From: Fibrella aestuarina BUZ 2
Lineage (GTDB): Bacteria; Bacteroidota; Bacteroidia; Cytophagales; Spirosomataceae
Reading direction: 5' to 3'
Assembly: GCF_000331105.1 (NCBI RefSeq)
Contig: NC_020054.1
Coordinates: 610,001 to 674,000, forward strand
DNA: 64,000 nt
This document shows, piece by piece, positions 11,105 to 18,647 of this stretch; the stretch's first letter is position 1, and the number at the start of each line of letters is the position of its first letter. Position numbers and translations under genes: made by a program. The notes under the pieces were generated by a model, which made no database searches, was not told the DNA's origin, and saw nothing but the letters and a program-made list of their open reading frames with translations.

Positions 11105-11497
11105 TTAGTGCTTTACGAGCCGCAGGCCAAGGGCGGTGAGATGGTCGAAGTCGTTATCGGCTGTGTGCAGTTCCATATCCAGATAGAGGGCTGTGGCGGC
11201 TATCCAGATATCATTCTTGCCCATATTACGGGCTGTTGTTTTTAGTGGAAGAGGCTTGAATTTATTCTGGCTATAAGCATCGATTTGCGCATAAACAGGA
11301 ATGAGATCCGGCTCAACTTCAGCAATAGGGTAACGATCAACTAGGTAGTGCATAAAGGCAACTCGTTGGCTTCCCCAATCAGCTTTCAGTGCAAACGACT
11401 CTAGTTCGGCGGCTACAATCAACGGAATGATTGTTAGAGGCGGTGGCAACTCTCTTCTCCGTATGTGTTGCAACAACACATTGGTGTCGTAAATCAT
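11105..11497 (-). CDS. VapC-like PIN-domain toxin (putative ribonuclease)
   Basis: A 130-residue PIN-domain protein. PIN toxins are Mg-dependent ribonucleases that cut tRNA or rRNA and are held inactive by a cognate antitoxin. The acidic catalytic set can be placed: Asp4 in MIYDTNVLL, Glu31 in AAELES, Asp96 in KNDIWIA and Asp114 in TADNDFDHL. The start overlaps the end of the preceding small gene by four bases (ATGA), the usual antitoxin-toxin arrangement. Placed between trpF and trpB, in the same direction and without visible terminators, it would be transcribed with the trp operon. Activity is an inference; the fold assignment is good. Confidence 0.85.
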   Translation of the reverse strand: MIYDTNVLLQHIRRRELPPPLTIIPLIVAAELESFALKADWGSQRVAFMHYLVDRYPIAEVEPDLIPVYAQIDAYSQNKFKPLPLKTTARNMGKNDIWIAATALYLDMELHTADNDFDHLTALGLRLVKH

Positions 11498-11712
11498 ACG
11501 TCACCCCGGTCACCTTCCGCTATTAATTCGTCCATGCGCCGGTTCTCTTCATCGGTAAATTCAGGAAATTCTAGCAGGAACGGCTCGCGTATAGCTGTTG
11601 CTTCCAGAAAGCGATCAACGCCCCAGCGTTTTATGTCGCTAGGCTTATAAGTGTTCAACCGCCCTTTCTTCATGGGTGGTATGTCATCTTCTAAACGCTT
11701 TATCGTTTCCAT
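11494..11712 (-). CDS. Putative antitoxin partner of the PIN toxin
   Basis: A 72-residue acidic, probably helical protein whose stop overlaps the start of the PIN toxin by four bases. No known DNA-binding fold was recognised with certainty; a basic stretch (MKKGRLNTYKPSDIKRW, about residues 14-30) is followed by an acidic C-terminus that would suit a toxin-binding arm. The function is assigned from size, order and overlap with the toxin gene. It starts 24 bases after the trpF stop. Confidence 0.65.
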   Translation of the reverse strand: METIKRLEDDIPPMKKGRLNTYKPSDIKRWGVDRFLEATAIREPFLLEFPEFTDEENRRMDELIAEGDRGDV

Positions 11713-11736
11713 TAGCTTCTTATTTAATGGGTTCCC

Positions 11737-12381
11737 TCACGCCTCTTCTTCTTCCTCGATGGGGCGGAGGCGGGCAATAAGCTCCTTCACTTTGTCAACA
11801 TCTTTTACCCCCGGTGCCGTTTCAACCTGACTGTTTACATCGACGCCGTAGAGCTTCATCCCTTTCAACTGTTCGAGCTGGTCGAGGTTGTCGAGACCAA
11901 TGCCGCCGCTGATAAAAAACGGCTTCGTGTTGTCGTAGTTTTTCAGCACACTCCAGTCGAAGGTGATGCCGTTGCCGCCGGGCTGATCGCCTTTGGCATC
12001 GAACAGGAAAAAGTCAGAAAAGGCTTTGTAGTTGTTCAGCATCGAGAAGTTGAACGACCCGTCGACCCGAAACGCCTTGATGATGTTGATACCCCGGTTT
12101 TGCAGGCTGCGGCAATACTCCGGCGTTTCATTGCCGTGAAGCTGCACATACTGGAGGTCGTACTTTTTCACGTTTCGCAAAATGTAGTCGGGGCTGGCGT
12201 TGACAAACACGCCTACCTTCCGTATCGATCGGGGCAGCGCCTTCACGGTTGCTTCATCGAGCAACTCACCCACAAATCGGGGCGATTGATCGTAAAAAAT
12301 GAAGCCGATAAAATCTGGATTTAAGGCCGCGATTTCCGCCAGATTGGGCGCGTCGCGCATGCCACATACTTTGATCTTCAT
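11737..12381 (-). CDS. trpF: Phosphoribosylanthranilate isomerase
   Basis: A 214-residue TIM-barrel enzyme that rearranges phosphoribosylanthranilate to the open-chain CdRP. The N-terminal KVCGMRD holds the catalytic Cys, the central QLHGNE and the phosphate-binding FISGGIGLDN and GVDVNSQVE segments with the catalytic Asp are present. The ATG overlaps the trpC stop by four bases (ATGA), so the two are translationally coupled. The C-terminal tail is unusually acidic (EEEEEA). Confidence 0.95.
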   Translation of the reverse strand: MKIKVCGMRDAPNLAEIAALNPDFIGFIFYDQSPRFVGELLDEATVKALPRSIRKVGVFVNASPDYILRNVKKYDLQYVQLHGNETPEYCRSLQNRGINIIKAFRVDGSFNFSMLNNYKAFSDFFLFDAKGDQPGGNGITFDWSVLKNYDNTKPFFISGGIGLDNLDQLEQLKGMKLYGVDVNSQVETAPGVKDVDKVKELIARLRPIEEEEEA

Positions 12382-13205
12382 ACGGTCAGAGACGATTGGG
12401 TACAGGTTGTACGTTGCTGTTGGTAATCGGCGAGCAGGCTGGTCAGGGCGGCGGCCGGGTCGTTGGTTTTCATGAACGCCTCGCCAATCAGGAAGGCCCG
12501 ATAGCCCGCTGTGTAGAGCTTCACCATCGTAGCGGCATCCTGCAAGCCACTTTCAGTCACCTTCACAAACTGGTCGGGAATCTGATCAGCGAGTTGAAGC
12601 GACGTATCGATCGAGGTCACAAAGGTCTTCAAGTTTCGGTTGTTAACACCCACCAGATCAACGGTTTCGCATAAAGAACGTTGTAATTCGTCAGCATCGT
12701 GTACTTCCAGCAAAACCTCCAGGCCTAGCTCTTGCGCCTGCTGACTCAACGAACGTACCTCGGCGGGCGACAGGCAGGCCGCGATGAGCAGCACCAGGTC
12801 GGCACCCCAGGCTTTCGCCTCCAGCAACTGATAGCCGTCTATTACGAAGTCTTTACGTAGAATGGGGGTGGTTGGGTTGCTTGCCCGTGCCGCCTGCAAA
12901 TCGGCCGGCGTACCCCCAAAAAACGGTTCGTCGGTCAGCACCGACAGTACGGCTGCACCCGACGCAACGTACCCAGCCGTTGTTTCGGTGACCGAATGCC
13001 GATCGTTGATGACCCCCTTGGAAGGTGACTTCCGCTTGTACTCGGCAATCACGCCCGACGAGCCCGGGGCCAGCAGCGCCGCCCGTGCCGAATTGACCGC
13101 CCGCCCGAACAGCGGTGCCTGACGTAATTCTGCTTCTGAAACGGCGGCCTTACGGTGGGCAACTTCTTCCCGTTTGCGGGCAATAATCGTATCGAGAATG
13201 GTCAT
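12378..13205 (-). CDS. trpC: Indole-3-glycerol phosphate synthase
   Basis: About 275 residues from the ATG at 13205 (MTILDTIIARKREEVAHRK); the frame is open upstream to 13265 but that part has no family similarity. The enzyme closes the indole ring by decarboxylation. Seen: AEYKRKSPSKG (catalytic Lys), VLTDEPFFGG, LRKDFVIDGYQ, VGVNNRNLKTF and the VTESGLQ phosphate-binding strand. Coupled to trpF by overlap. The 57-base gap to trpD holds a decayed small inverted repeat (13216-13227 with 13241-13252, 10 of 12 paired). Confidence 0.97.
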   Translation of the reverse strand: MTILDTIIARKREEVAHRKAAVSEAELRQAPLFGRAVNSARAALLAPGSSGVIAEYKRKSPSKGVINDRHSVTETTAGYVASGAAVLSVLTDEPFFGGTPADLQAARASNPTTPILRKDFVIDGYQLLEAKAWGADLVLLIAACLSPAEVRSLSQQAQELGLEVLLEVHDADELQRSLCETVDLVGVNNRNLKTFVTSIDTSLQLADQIPDQFVKVTESGLQDAATMVKLYTAGYRAFLIGEAFMKTNDPAAALTSLLADYQQQRTTCTQSSLTV

Positions 13206-13261
13206 GGTAAGGAATGTACAATTGACAATGAATCGGTTCCTGTCAACCGTACACTTAGTTA

Positions 13262-14248
13262 TCACTTCATCAATAAGTCAAAGGCCCGCTTGGCCTTTCC
13301 GCTTTCGAGCGACTCCCGCGCCATCGCTACGGCATCGGCGGGGGTAGTTGCCTTCTGGGCGGCGAGTAGTGCCATAGCCGCGTTGGCCAGTACGGCCTGG
13401 GTTTGAGCGGGTGTACTTTCGTTGTTCAGCACATTCAGAAAAATCGCTGCCGACTCTTCTGCCGTTTTCCCGCCCGACAGGGCCTCGGCCGACAGTCGGT
13501 CGAAACCCAGATCCGCCGGATTCAGCATCGTTTCGGTGCGATCGGTAATGGCTTTGAACGGGCCGGTCAGTGACACTTCGTCATAGCCATCGAGCGAATG
13601 CAGCACCATAAACTGCTTGTCTGTCTGCTGATAAAGGTACGCATAAAGGCGGGCCAATTCAAGGCTAAACACACCGACCAACTGTTTGGGTGGGCGCGCT
13701 GGATTGACCATCGGGCCCAGCACATTGAAAAAGGTTTTAACCCCCAACTCCTTTCGAATGGGCGCTACGTTTTTCATGGCCGGGTGAAACAGCGGGGCGT
13801 GTAGAAAGCAGATACCAGCCGTATCCATTTTGCGCTTCAGCGTGTCGATATCGTTGGTGAAGGTGTAGCCGAGCCGTTCCATCACGGTGCTTGAGCCCGT
13901 CAGCGACGAAACCCCGTGGTTGCCGTGTTTAGCTACCCGCTGCCCCGCACCCGCCACTACAAAAGCTGACAAGGTAGAGATGTTGAACGTGTCTTTGCCG
14001 TCGCCGCCGGTGCCACAAACGTCCATCGCATCATAGCCGTCCAGATCCACCGGCAGGCAGAGTTCCAGCATGGCGTCGCGGAAGCCTTCCAACTCTTCCA
14101 CCCGAATGCTGCGCATCATGTAGACCGTGAGAAACGCCGCGACCTGCGAGGGGTTGTATTCGCCCCGGCCAATGCCCAGCAACACCTGCTTCGCCTGATC
14201 TTTAGCCAGCGTTTTATATTCAAAAAGGTGATTCAGAATCGCTTTCAT
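13262..14248 (-). CDS. trpD: Anthranilate phosphoribosyltransferase
   Basis: A 328-residue TrpD that transfers phosphoribose from PRPP to anthranilate. The PRPP-binding loop CGTGGDGKDTFNIST (about residues 78-92), KHGNHGVSS and the MFSPAxH-type MNPADLGF region are present. Full family length. A palindromic spacer (14259-14346) separates it from trpG. A second, divergent TrpD-like gene is found at 56690-58000. Confidence 0.97.
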   Translation of the reverse strand: MKAILNHLFEYKTLAKDQAKQVLLGIGRGEYNPSQVAAFLTVYMMRSIRVEELEGFRDAMLELCLPVDLDGYDAMDVCGTGGDGKDTFNISTLSAFVVAGAGQRVAKHGNHGVSSLTGSSTVMERLGYTFTNDIDTLKRKMDTAGICFLHAPLFHPAMKNVAPIRKELGVKTFFNVLGPMVNPARPPKQLVGVFSLELARLYAYLYQQTDKQFMVLHSLDGYDEVSLTGPFKAITDRTETMLNPADLGFDRLSAEALSGGKTAEESAAIFLNVLNNESTPAQTQAVLANAAMALLAAQKATTPADAVAMARESLESGKAKRAFDLLMK

Positions 14249-14258
14249 GATTGCAAAA

Positions 14259-14346
14259 AGTAAGCGACTGAACGAGCGAAAGAGTGCGTTTCGAAACGTT
14301 CGAAAAGAACGTACCTGAGCTACACGCGCTCGTTCAGTCGCTCACT
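14259..14346. repeat. Palindrome between trpG and trpD
   Basis: Twenty-base arms (14259-14278 and 14327-14346) with one G-U-type mismatch; the 48-base interior contains a smaller hairpin (CGTTTCGAAACG). It fills the whole gap between trpG and trpD and has no T run. Confidence 0.85.
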
Positions 14347-14348
14347 CA

Positions 14349-14915
14349 TTAGTTTTTTATCCAGTTTTTCATCATTTGCACACCGCCTACCGTCAGCACC
14401 GATTCGGGGTGGAACTGCACGCCCCGTACATCGTAGCGGGCATGGCGCAGGCCCATCACGCGGCCGTTTTCGTCTTCGGCTGTCACCAGCAGATCGGTCG
14501 GTAGTGAGTCGCGCACCACCGACCACGAATGATAGCGGCCAACGGTCAGGTCGTCGGGCATATCCGCGAAGAGGGGTTCGTCGTGGTCAAGCACGCGGGC
14601 CGAATGCGCCACGCCGTGCAGTACGTCGCCGAGGTTTTCGAGCGTCGCGCCAAACACTTCGCCGATAGCCTGATGTCCCAGACACACGCCCATGATAGAC
14701 TTCGTCGGGCCGTATTCGGCAATCAGCGGCTTCAGAATACCCGCCTCATCGGGAATACCCGGCCCCGGCGACAGCAGAATCTTGTCGTAAGCGCTCACCT
14801 CTTCGACGCTGATCTTGTCATTCCGAATCACATCGGGACGCAGGCCCAACTCACGCAGGATATAGACCAGATTGTAGGTGAACGAGTCGTAATTATCTAA
14901 AACGAGAAGTTTCAT
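14349..14915 (-). CDS. trpG: Anthranilate synthase component II (glutamine amidotransferase)
   Basis: A 188-residue class I glutamine amidotransferase that supplies ammonia to TrpE. The nucleophile Cys is in GVCLGHQAIGE and the His-Glu pair in QFHPESVLT; LLSPGPGIPDEAG forms the oxyanion strand. A PabA role in folate synthesis is possible as a second function, because the protein can serve both; the operon position argues for TrpG. Flanked on both sides by palindromes. Confidence 0.95.
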   Translation of the reverse strand: MKLLVLDNYDSFTYNLVYILRELGLRPDVIRNDKISVEEVSAYDKILLSPGPGIPDEAGILKPLIAEYGPTKSIMGVCLGHQAIGEVFGATLENLGDVLHGVAHSARVLDHDEPLFADMPDDLTVGRYHSWSVVRDSLPTDLLVTAEDENGRVMGLRHARYDVRGVQFHPESVLTVGGVQMMKNWIKN

Positions 14916-14931
14916 AGTTGAAATGAATTAG

Positions 14932-15030
14932 GTCATTTAGCTGCGCTGTCATTGATAGCCATTCTTCGAAGAAAAAACCATGAATGACTATCAATGACAG
15001 CGCAGCCAAATGACAGCGCAGCTAAATGAC
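14932..15030. repeat. Palindrome with a duplicated arm between trpE and trpG
   Basis: The left arm (14932-14958) pairs with the right side (14988-15030), but the right side carries an extra 16-base copy of part of the arm (15007-15022), so it can pair in two registers. The arm words TGTCATT and GCTGCGCT recur. The end touches the trpE stop codon. No T run. Confidence 0.88.
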
Positions 15031-16469
15031 TATAATGCTTGGGCCTGTTGAATAGCAGCGCGCAGGGCGCCCAGCTTGTTGTGCACTTCCTGTACTTCGC
15101 TCTCCACCACCGATTTGGCCACGACACCCGCGCCCGCCTGGTAGTAGAGTGTGTTGTTCTGGCTCATAAACGTGCGGATCATGATGGCGTGGTTAAACTC
15201 GCCGTCGAAGCCCATGTAGCCGATGCTGCCCGAATAAAACCCCCGGCTCTGGTTTTCGTAGCGGTCGATCAGCTGCATGGCCATGTGCTTGGGCGCGCCC
15301 GACAACGTACCTGCCGGAAACGTCTCGGCCACAATTTGCAGCGGATCGGCCCCGTCGTTCAGCTTGCCCACTACCTTGGAAACCAGGTGAATCACGTGTG
15401 AGTAGTACTGAATCTCCTTAAAGGTTTCGACGTTCACCACATCGCAGTTACGGCTCAGGTCGTTGCGGGCCAGATCCACCAGCATCACGTGCTCGGCCGA
15501 TTCTTTGGGGTCATCGTACAGCTTCTGGGCGAGTTCGGCATCTTTCAGGTCGTCGCCCGTGCGGCGGAATGTACCGGCGATCGGATAGATCGTCGCCTGC
15601 CCGTCTTTCACCACAATCTGCGACTCGGGTGAGGAGCCAAACAGTTTGAAATTGCCGTAATCGAAATAGAACAAATAAGGCGACGGGTTCAACGACCGCA
15701 ATGCCCGGTACACGTTGAACTCGTCGCCCTGAAATGGCGTCTGAAAGCGCCGCGACAATACAATCTGGAAGACATCGCCCCGCCGGCAATGGTCGATACC
15801 GTGCTGAATAACGCCCCGGAATTCATCGTCGGAGAAATTCGACGTTTCGTCGCCCGTTGTTGAAAACGAATAGAGCGCGTAGTTCCGGCTGGTAATGAAC
15901 GCCGCTACTTCGTCGAGCTGGCTGGCGGCTGGTTCGGTGTCTTCCTGTACGTAGTTGTGTTCGAAGAGGTGCAACTCATCTTTGAAATGGTTGATCGCGA
16001 TAACGTACCTGTATACCTGAAAAACGGCCGCCGGAATGCCGTTTTCGGTCGGCACAGGTGCCGACAGCCGGATATCTTCAAACCCCTCGACCGCCGGAAA
16101 ACCGAAGTAGCCAAACAGCCCGTTGGAGATAAACGAGAACCCCGACGGCTCGGCCACAAACTGCTGCTTGAATTCGCGGAGGGCGGGCATCAACTCACTG
16201 GCGGTGATAGGACGTTGCTCTTCATCCTGACCCGGCATGGCAACGCTCAGCGTACCGGCGTTGTAACTAAACCGCGCCACGGGATCAAACGCGATGTACG
16301 AGAAGCTGTTGTCGTTGCCGTGGTAGTCGGCGCTTTCGAGCAGGATGCTATTGGGGTATTTGTCCCGAACGCGCAGGTAAATGCTAACGGGCGTGATAAT
16401 GTCGGCCAGCATGCGGCGATGCTGGGTACGTACCCGGAAGCGCCGATCGGTGAGTATTGAGGTCGTCAT
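15030..16469 (-). CDS. trpE: Anthranilate synthase component I
   Basis: A 479-residue TrpE that makes anthranilate from chorismate and ammonia. The N-terminal ILLESADY carries the LLES motif for feedback inhibition by tryptophan. The chorismate-binding core shows DVFQIVLSRRF, YPIAGTFRR, ARNDLSRNCD, FPAGTLSGAPKHMAM and GYMGFDGEFN. It is the first structural gene after the leader peptide and attenuator, so it is likely controlled by both transcription attenuation and feedback. Confidence 0.97.
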   Translation of the reverse strand: MTTSILTDRRFRVRTQHRRMLADIITPVSIYLRVRDKYPNSILLESADYHGNDNSFSYIAFDPVARFSYNAGTLSVAMPGQDEEQRPITASELMPALREFKQQFVAEPSGFSFISNGLFGYFGFPAVEGFEDIRLSAPVPTENGIPAAVFQVYRYVIAINHFKDELHLFEHNYVQEDTEPAASQLDEVAAFITSRNYALYSFSTTGDETSNFSDDEFRGVIQHGIDHCRRGDVFQIVLSRRFQTPFQGDEFNVYRALRSLNPSPYLFYFDYGNFKLFGSSPESQIVVKDGQATIYPIAGTFRRTGDDLKDAELAQKLYDDPKESAEHVMLVDLARNDLSRNCDVVNVETFKEIQYYSHVIHLVSKVVGKLNDGADPLQIVAETFPAGTLSGAPKHMAMQLIDRYENQSRGFYSGSIGYMGFDGEFNHAIMIRTFMSQNNTLYYQAGAGVVAKSVVESEVQEVHNKLGALRAAIQQAQAL

Positions 16470-16501
16470 GGCTTAATGGCTTAAGCGGTTTGGTTTGATG
16501 G

Positions 16502-16541
16502 AAAAAGAAAAGGCTCACCGGGATGACGGTGAGCCTTTTTT
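16502..16541 (-). terminator. trp attenuator terminator
   Basis: On the minus strand AAAAGGCTCACCG pairs with CGGTGAGCCTTTT (16508-16520 with 16527-16539, 13 bp, 6-base loop), followed by CTTTTT. It lies between the leader peptide and trpE. An upstream segment GGTTGCC (about 16560-16568) can pair with its 5' arm (GGT-ACC and GCC-GGC with a small internal loop) as an antiterminator, and also with the Trp-codon region (GGCA-TGCC), which fits classical attenuation; these alternative pairings are inference. Confidence 0.88.
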
Positions 16542-16571
16542 GGTAGTGTATAGAACACAGCGCGGCAACCC

Positions 16572-16625
16572 TCATCCCTTGCAGGAAAAGTGCCACCACC
16601 ACGCTTTGTTGTTAATCTGGTTCAT
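16572..16625 (-). CDS. trpL: trp operon leader peptide with three Trp codons
   Basis: A 17-residue open reading frame reading MNQINNKAWWWHFSCKG, with three consecutive TGG codons at residues 9-11. It sits upstream of trpE and is followed by a terminator hairpin. When charged tRNA-Trp is scarce the ribosome should stall at the TGG run and favour readthrough into trpE. The stop codon is 33 bases before the terminator stem. The order is that of known attenuation leaders, so the call is strong although such a short gene cannot be shown by similarity. Confidence 0.92.
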   Translation of the reverse strand: MNQINNKAWWWHFSCKG

Positions 16626-16639
16626 GTTCTATGGTTTGC

Positions 16640-16665
16640 TTTGAACGTAGGACGTCACGTTCAAA
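16640..16665. promoter_or_regulatory. Inverted repeat upstream of the trp leader (possible operator)
   Basis: A perfect 9-bp inverted repeat TTTGAACGT / ACGTTCAAA (16640-16648 and 16657-16665) with an 8-base spacer, 15 bases upstream of the leader ATG. TACGTTCA within it is close to a -7 box, so the repeat would overlap the promoter or start region. It has no T run and lies after a tRNA gene, so a tRNA-processing role is an alternative. Confidence 0.5.
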
Positions 16666-16685
16666 CCGATTGTTACTTTTTCTAG

Positions 16686-16759
16686 TCGGGGTGGCGGGAT
16701 TCGAACCCACGACCTCTACGTCCCGAACGTAGCGCGCTACCAGGCTGCGCTACACCCCG
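16686..16759 (-). tRNA. tRNA-Pro (anticodon CGG)
   Basis: The minus strand folds as a tRNA: acceptor CGGGGTG with CACCCCG, anticodon stem CTACG/CGTAG with the loop TTCGGGA (anticodon CGG), and a T loop GTGGGTTCGAATCCCGC. CCA is not encoded. It ends about 60 bases before the trp leader ATG, on the same strand. Confidence 0.96.
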
Positions 16760-16869
16760 TTTGAGTTGCAAAAATAAGCGAATTGCGATCGATTCCGTTC
16801 ACACAAACCAAAAAATATGACCAATTCCACAGCGTACGTTGTTATCTAGGGAAACAGTCAACGCACTTT

Positions 16870-17688
16870 ATGCCTGAACTACCCGAAGTCGAGATCCGGC
16901 GGATGTACCTGGAGGCCACCTCGCTCGCCCAACCCATCGACTCCATCACTGTCGAAGACAAGAAACTACTTACCACCGAATTCGATACGCTTTACGAAAA
17001 ACTCGAAGGTCGCCAGTTCACCCATACACGCCGGGTTGGTAAAAACCTGTTCATCTACACCGACGACCCCCGCGTGATTTTGCGGATGCATTTCGGCATG
17101 ACCGGCGACTTGGAGTATTACCACAACTCCGTCGACCGGCCGCGGCATGCGCGCATCGTCTTTTACTTTACTAACGGCTTTTGTCTAGGCTTCATCTGCC
17201 CCCGCAAATTTGAGCGGATCGGGCTGGTCAACGACGTCGATGAATTTCTGCGGTTGAAGAAGATTGCGCCCGATGCGCTGTCTATTGAGCTGGGTACGTT
17301 GCGGGACAAGCTGAAAAAGCGCCGATCGCCCATCAAACCCGTGCTGCTCGACCAGTCGACGACCGCCGGGCTGGGAAACTGGATTGTCGATGAAGTCTTG
17401 TTTCAGGCCAAGGTTCACCCATCGGCGGTCAGCGCTGAGTTGTCGGAGGCCGAAGTCGAAGCAATTCATGAGGCCATTCAACTCGTGCTGAAAACGGCCA
17501 TCGCGAAGGAAGCGGTCTACAAAGATTTCCCGCGTTCGTTTCTGATCCACGTGCGCGAGTGGGACGATTCGCCCTACGACGACGTGGAAGCGCACAAGGT
17601 TTGCCCGCGTTGCGGTACTCCCATCGAACGAACCGAAGTGGGTGGCCGTACGACCTTTTTCTGCCCTAACGAACAGGTACTTGGGTAA
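16870..17688 (+). CDS. mutM: Formamidopyrimidine-DNA glycosylase (Fpg/MutM family)
   Basis: About 272 residues from the ATG at 16870; the start is fixed because the catalytic N-terminus must read (M)PELPEVE, with Pro as the Schiff-base nucleophile. The enzyme excises oxidised purines such as 8-oxoguanine and nicks the strand. Also seen: RRVGKNLF (active-site Lys hairpin), ILRMHFGMTG, the helix-two-turn-helix segment TTAGLGNWIVDEVLF, and a C-terminal zinc finger CPRCGTPI...TTFFCPNEQ. The finger has only three of four cysteines: the usual CPxC is CPNE here. Followed in the same direction by proC, which seems to have its own promoter. Confidence 0.93.
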   Translation: MPELPEVEIRRMYLEATSLAQPIDSITVEDKKLLTTEFDTLYEKLEGRQFTHTRRVGKNLFIYTDDPRVILRMHFGMTGDLEYYHNSVDRPRHARIVFYFTNGFCLGFICPRKFERIGLVNDVDEFLRLKKIAPDALSIELGTLRDKLKKRRSPIKPVLLDQSTTAGLGNWIVDEVLFQAKVHPSAVSAELSEAEVEAIHEAIQLVLKTAIAKEAVYKDFPRSFLIHVREWDDSPYDDVEAHKVCPRCGTPIERTEVGGRTTFFCPNEQVLG

Positions 17689-17693
17689 GCCGT

Positions 17694-17701
17694 TACCTTT
17701 G
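17694..17701 (+). promoter_or_regulatory. -7 promoter box upstream of proC
   Basis: TACCTTTG matches TAnnTTTG exactly and begins five bases after the mutM stop codon; a 5' leader of about 35 bases would precede the proC ATG. No convincing -33 box. Confidence 0.5.
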
Positions 17702-17741
17702 CCGGATAATCTTTTCCGCTAACCGTACTACGTACCTGACC

Positions 17742-18545
17742 ATGAAAATTGCGATTCTGGGCTGCGGCAACATGGGCATGGCCTTCGCCAAGTCGTTTCT
17801 GCAATACGATCTTGTAAAAAAGGATGACCTGCTGCTCATCGAAAAGAGTAGCGAGCGATCAGCCGCCCTGCGTGCCGAAAAGGCAGGCGTGGTGGTCGAT
17901 ACTATCGGCCCCCGCGTCGGCGACGTCGACCTGATTATCCTGTCCGTAAAGCCGCAGGATTTCGCCTCAGCCCAGGAGGAGCTAAGGGCGGTGATTCAGC
18001 CCCGGCAGGTGGTGCTATCCATCATGGCGGGTATCCCGATCAACCTGATTCAGGAGCGATTGGCGCATCGGATGGTGATCCGCGCCATGCCCAACACACC
18101 GGCAATGCTCGGGATGGGCATTACGGGTTTCACCGCCTCACCCGAGGTAGATGCCGCCAGCCTGCGCCGGGTCGAGAACCTGATTAACGCTACGGGCCGG
18201 TCGATCTTTCTGGACGATGAAGCCATGCTCGACGCGGTTACGGCGCTCAGCGGTAGCGGCCCGGCTTATTTCTATTACGTCGTGAAGGCGATGGTGGAGG
18301 CCGGTAAGCAGATGGGTTTCGACGAAGGTACGGCCTCGCTGCTGGTGAAGCAGACGATGCTGGGTTCGTACCACCTCATCAATAACGCCGATAAATCGCT
18401 CGACGACCTCATCAAGGCCGTGGCCAGCAAAGGCGGTACCACCGAAGCCGCCCTACGCACTTTTGAAGCCGGTACGTTGGCCAACACGCTCGTGGCTGGT
18501 ATTCAGGCCGCTCAGGTACGTGCCACCGAGCTATCGAAGGGATAA
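17742..18545 (+). CDS. proC: Pyrroline-5-carboxylate reductase
   Basis: A 267-residue ProC, the last step of proline synthesis (NAD(P)H-dependent reduction of pyrroline-5-carboxylate). The Rossmann dinucleotide loop ILGCGNMGMAF opens the protein; SVKPQDF, RAMPNTPA and the signature region ALSGSGPAYFYYVVKAM with GGTTEAAL near the C-terminus complete the family pattern. Convergent with purB; a strong hairpin terminator lies between. Confidence 0.97.
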   Translation: MKIAILGCGNMGMAFAKSFLQYDLVKKDDLLLIEKSSERSAALRAEKAGVVVDTIGPRVGDVDLIILSVKPQDFASAQEELRAVIQPRQVVLSIMAGIPINLIQERLAHRMVIRAMPNTPAMLGMGITGFTASPEVDAASLRRVENLINATGRSIFLDDEAMLDAVTALSGSGPAYFYYVVKAMVEAGKQMGFDEGTASLLVKQTMLGSYHLINNADKSLDDLIKAVASKGGTTEAALRTFEAGTLANTLVAGIQAAQVRATELSKG

Positions 18546-18566
18546 GGCGATCTGCTGATTATAACG

Positions 18567-18619
18567 TGCAAGAGGCCCAATAACGAAGATGATCTCTCGT
18601 TGTTGGGCCTCTTGCATTT
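18567..18619. terminator. Terminator between proC and purB
   Basis: Twenty-base arms (18567-18586 and 18597-18616) with a single G-U-type mismatch and a 10-base loop. It sits between convergent genes and is probably shared by both; only a weak T run follows. Confidence 0.8.
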
Positions 18620-18647
18620 GGATGGGGCTAAGCGCTCTGGAGAAAAA

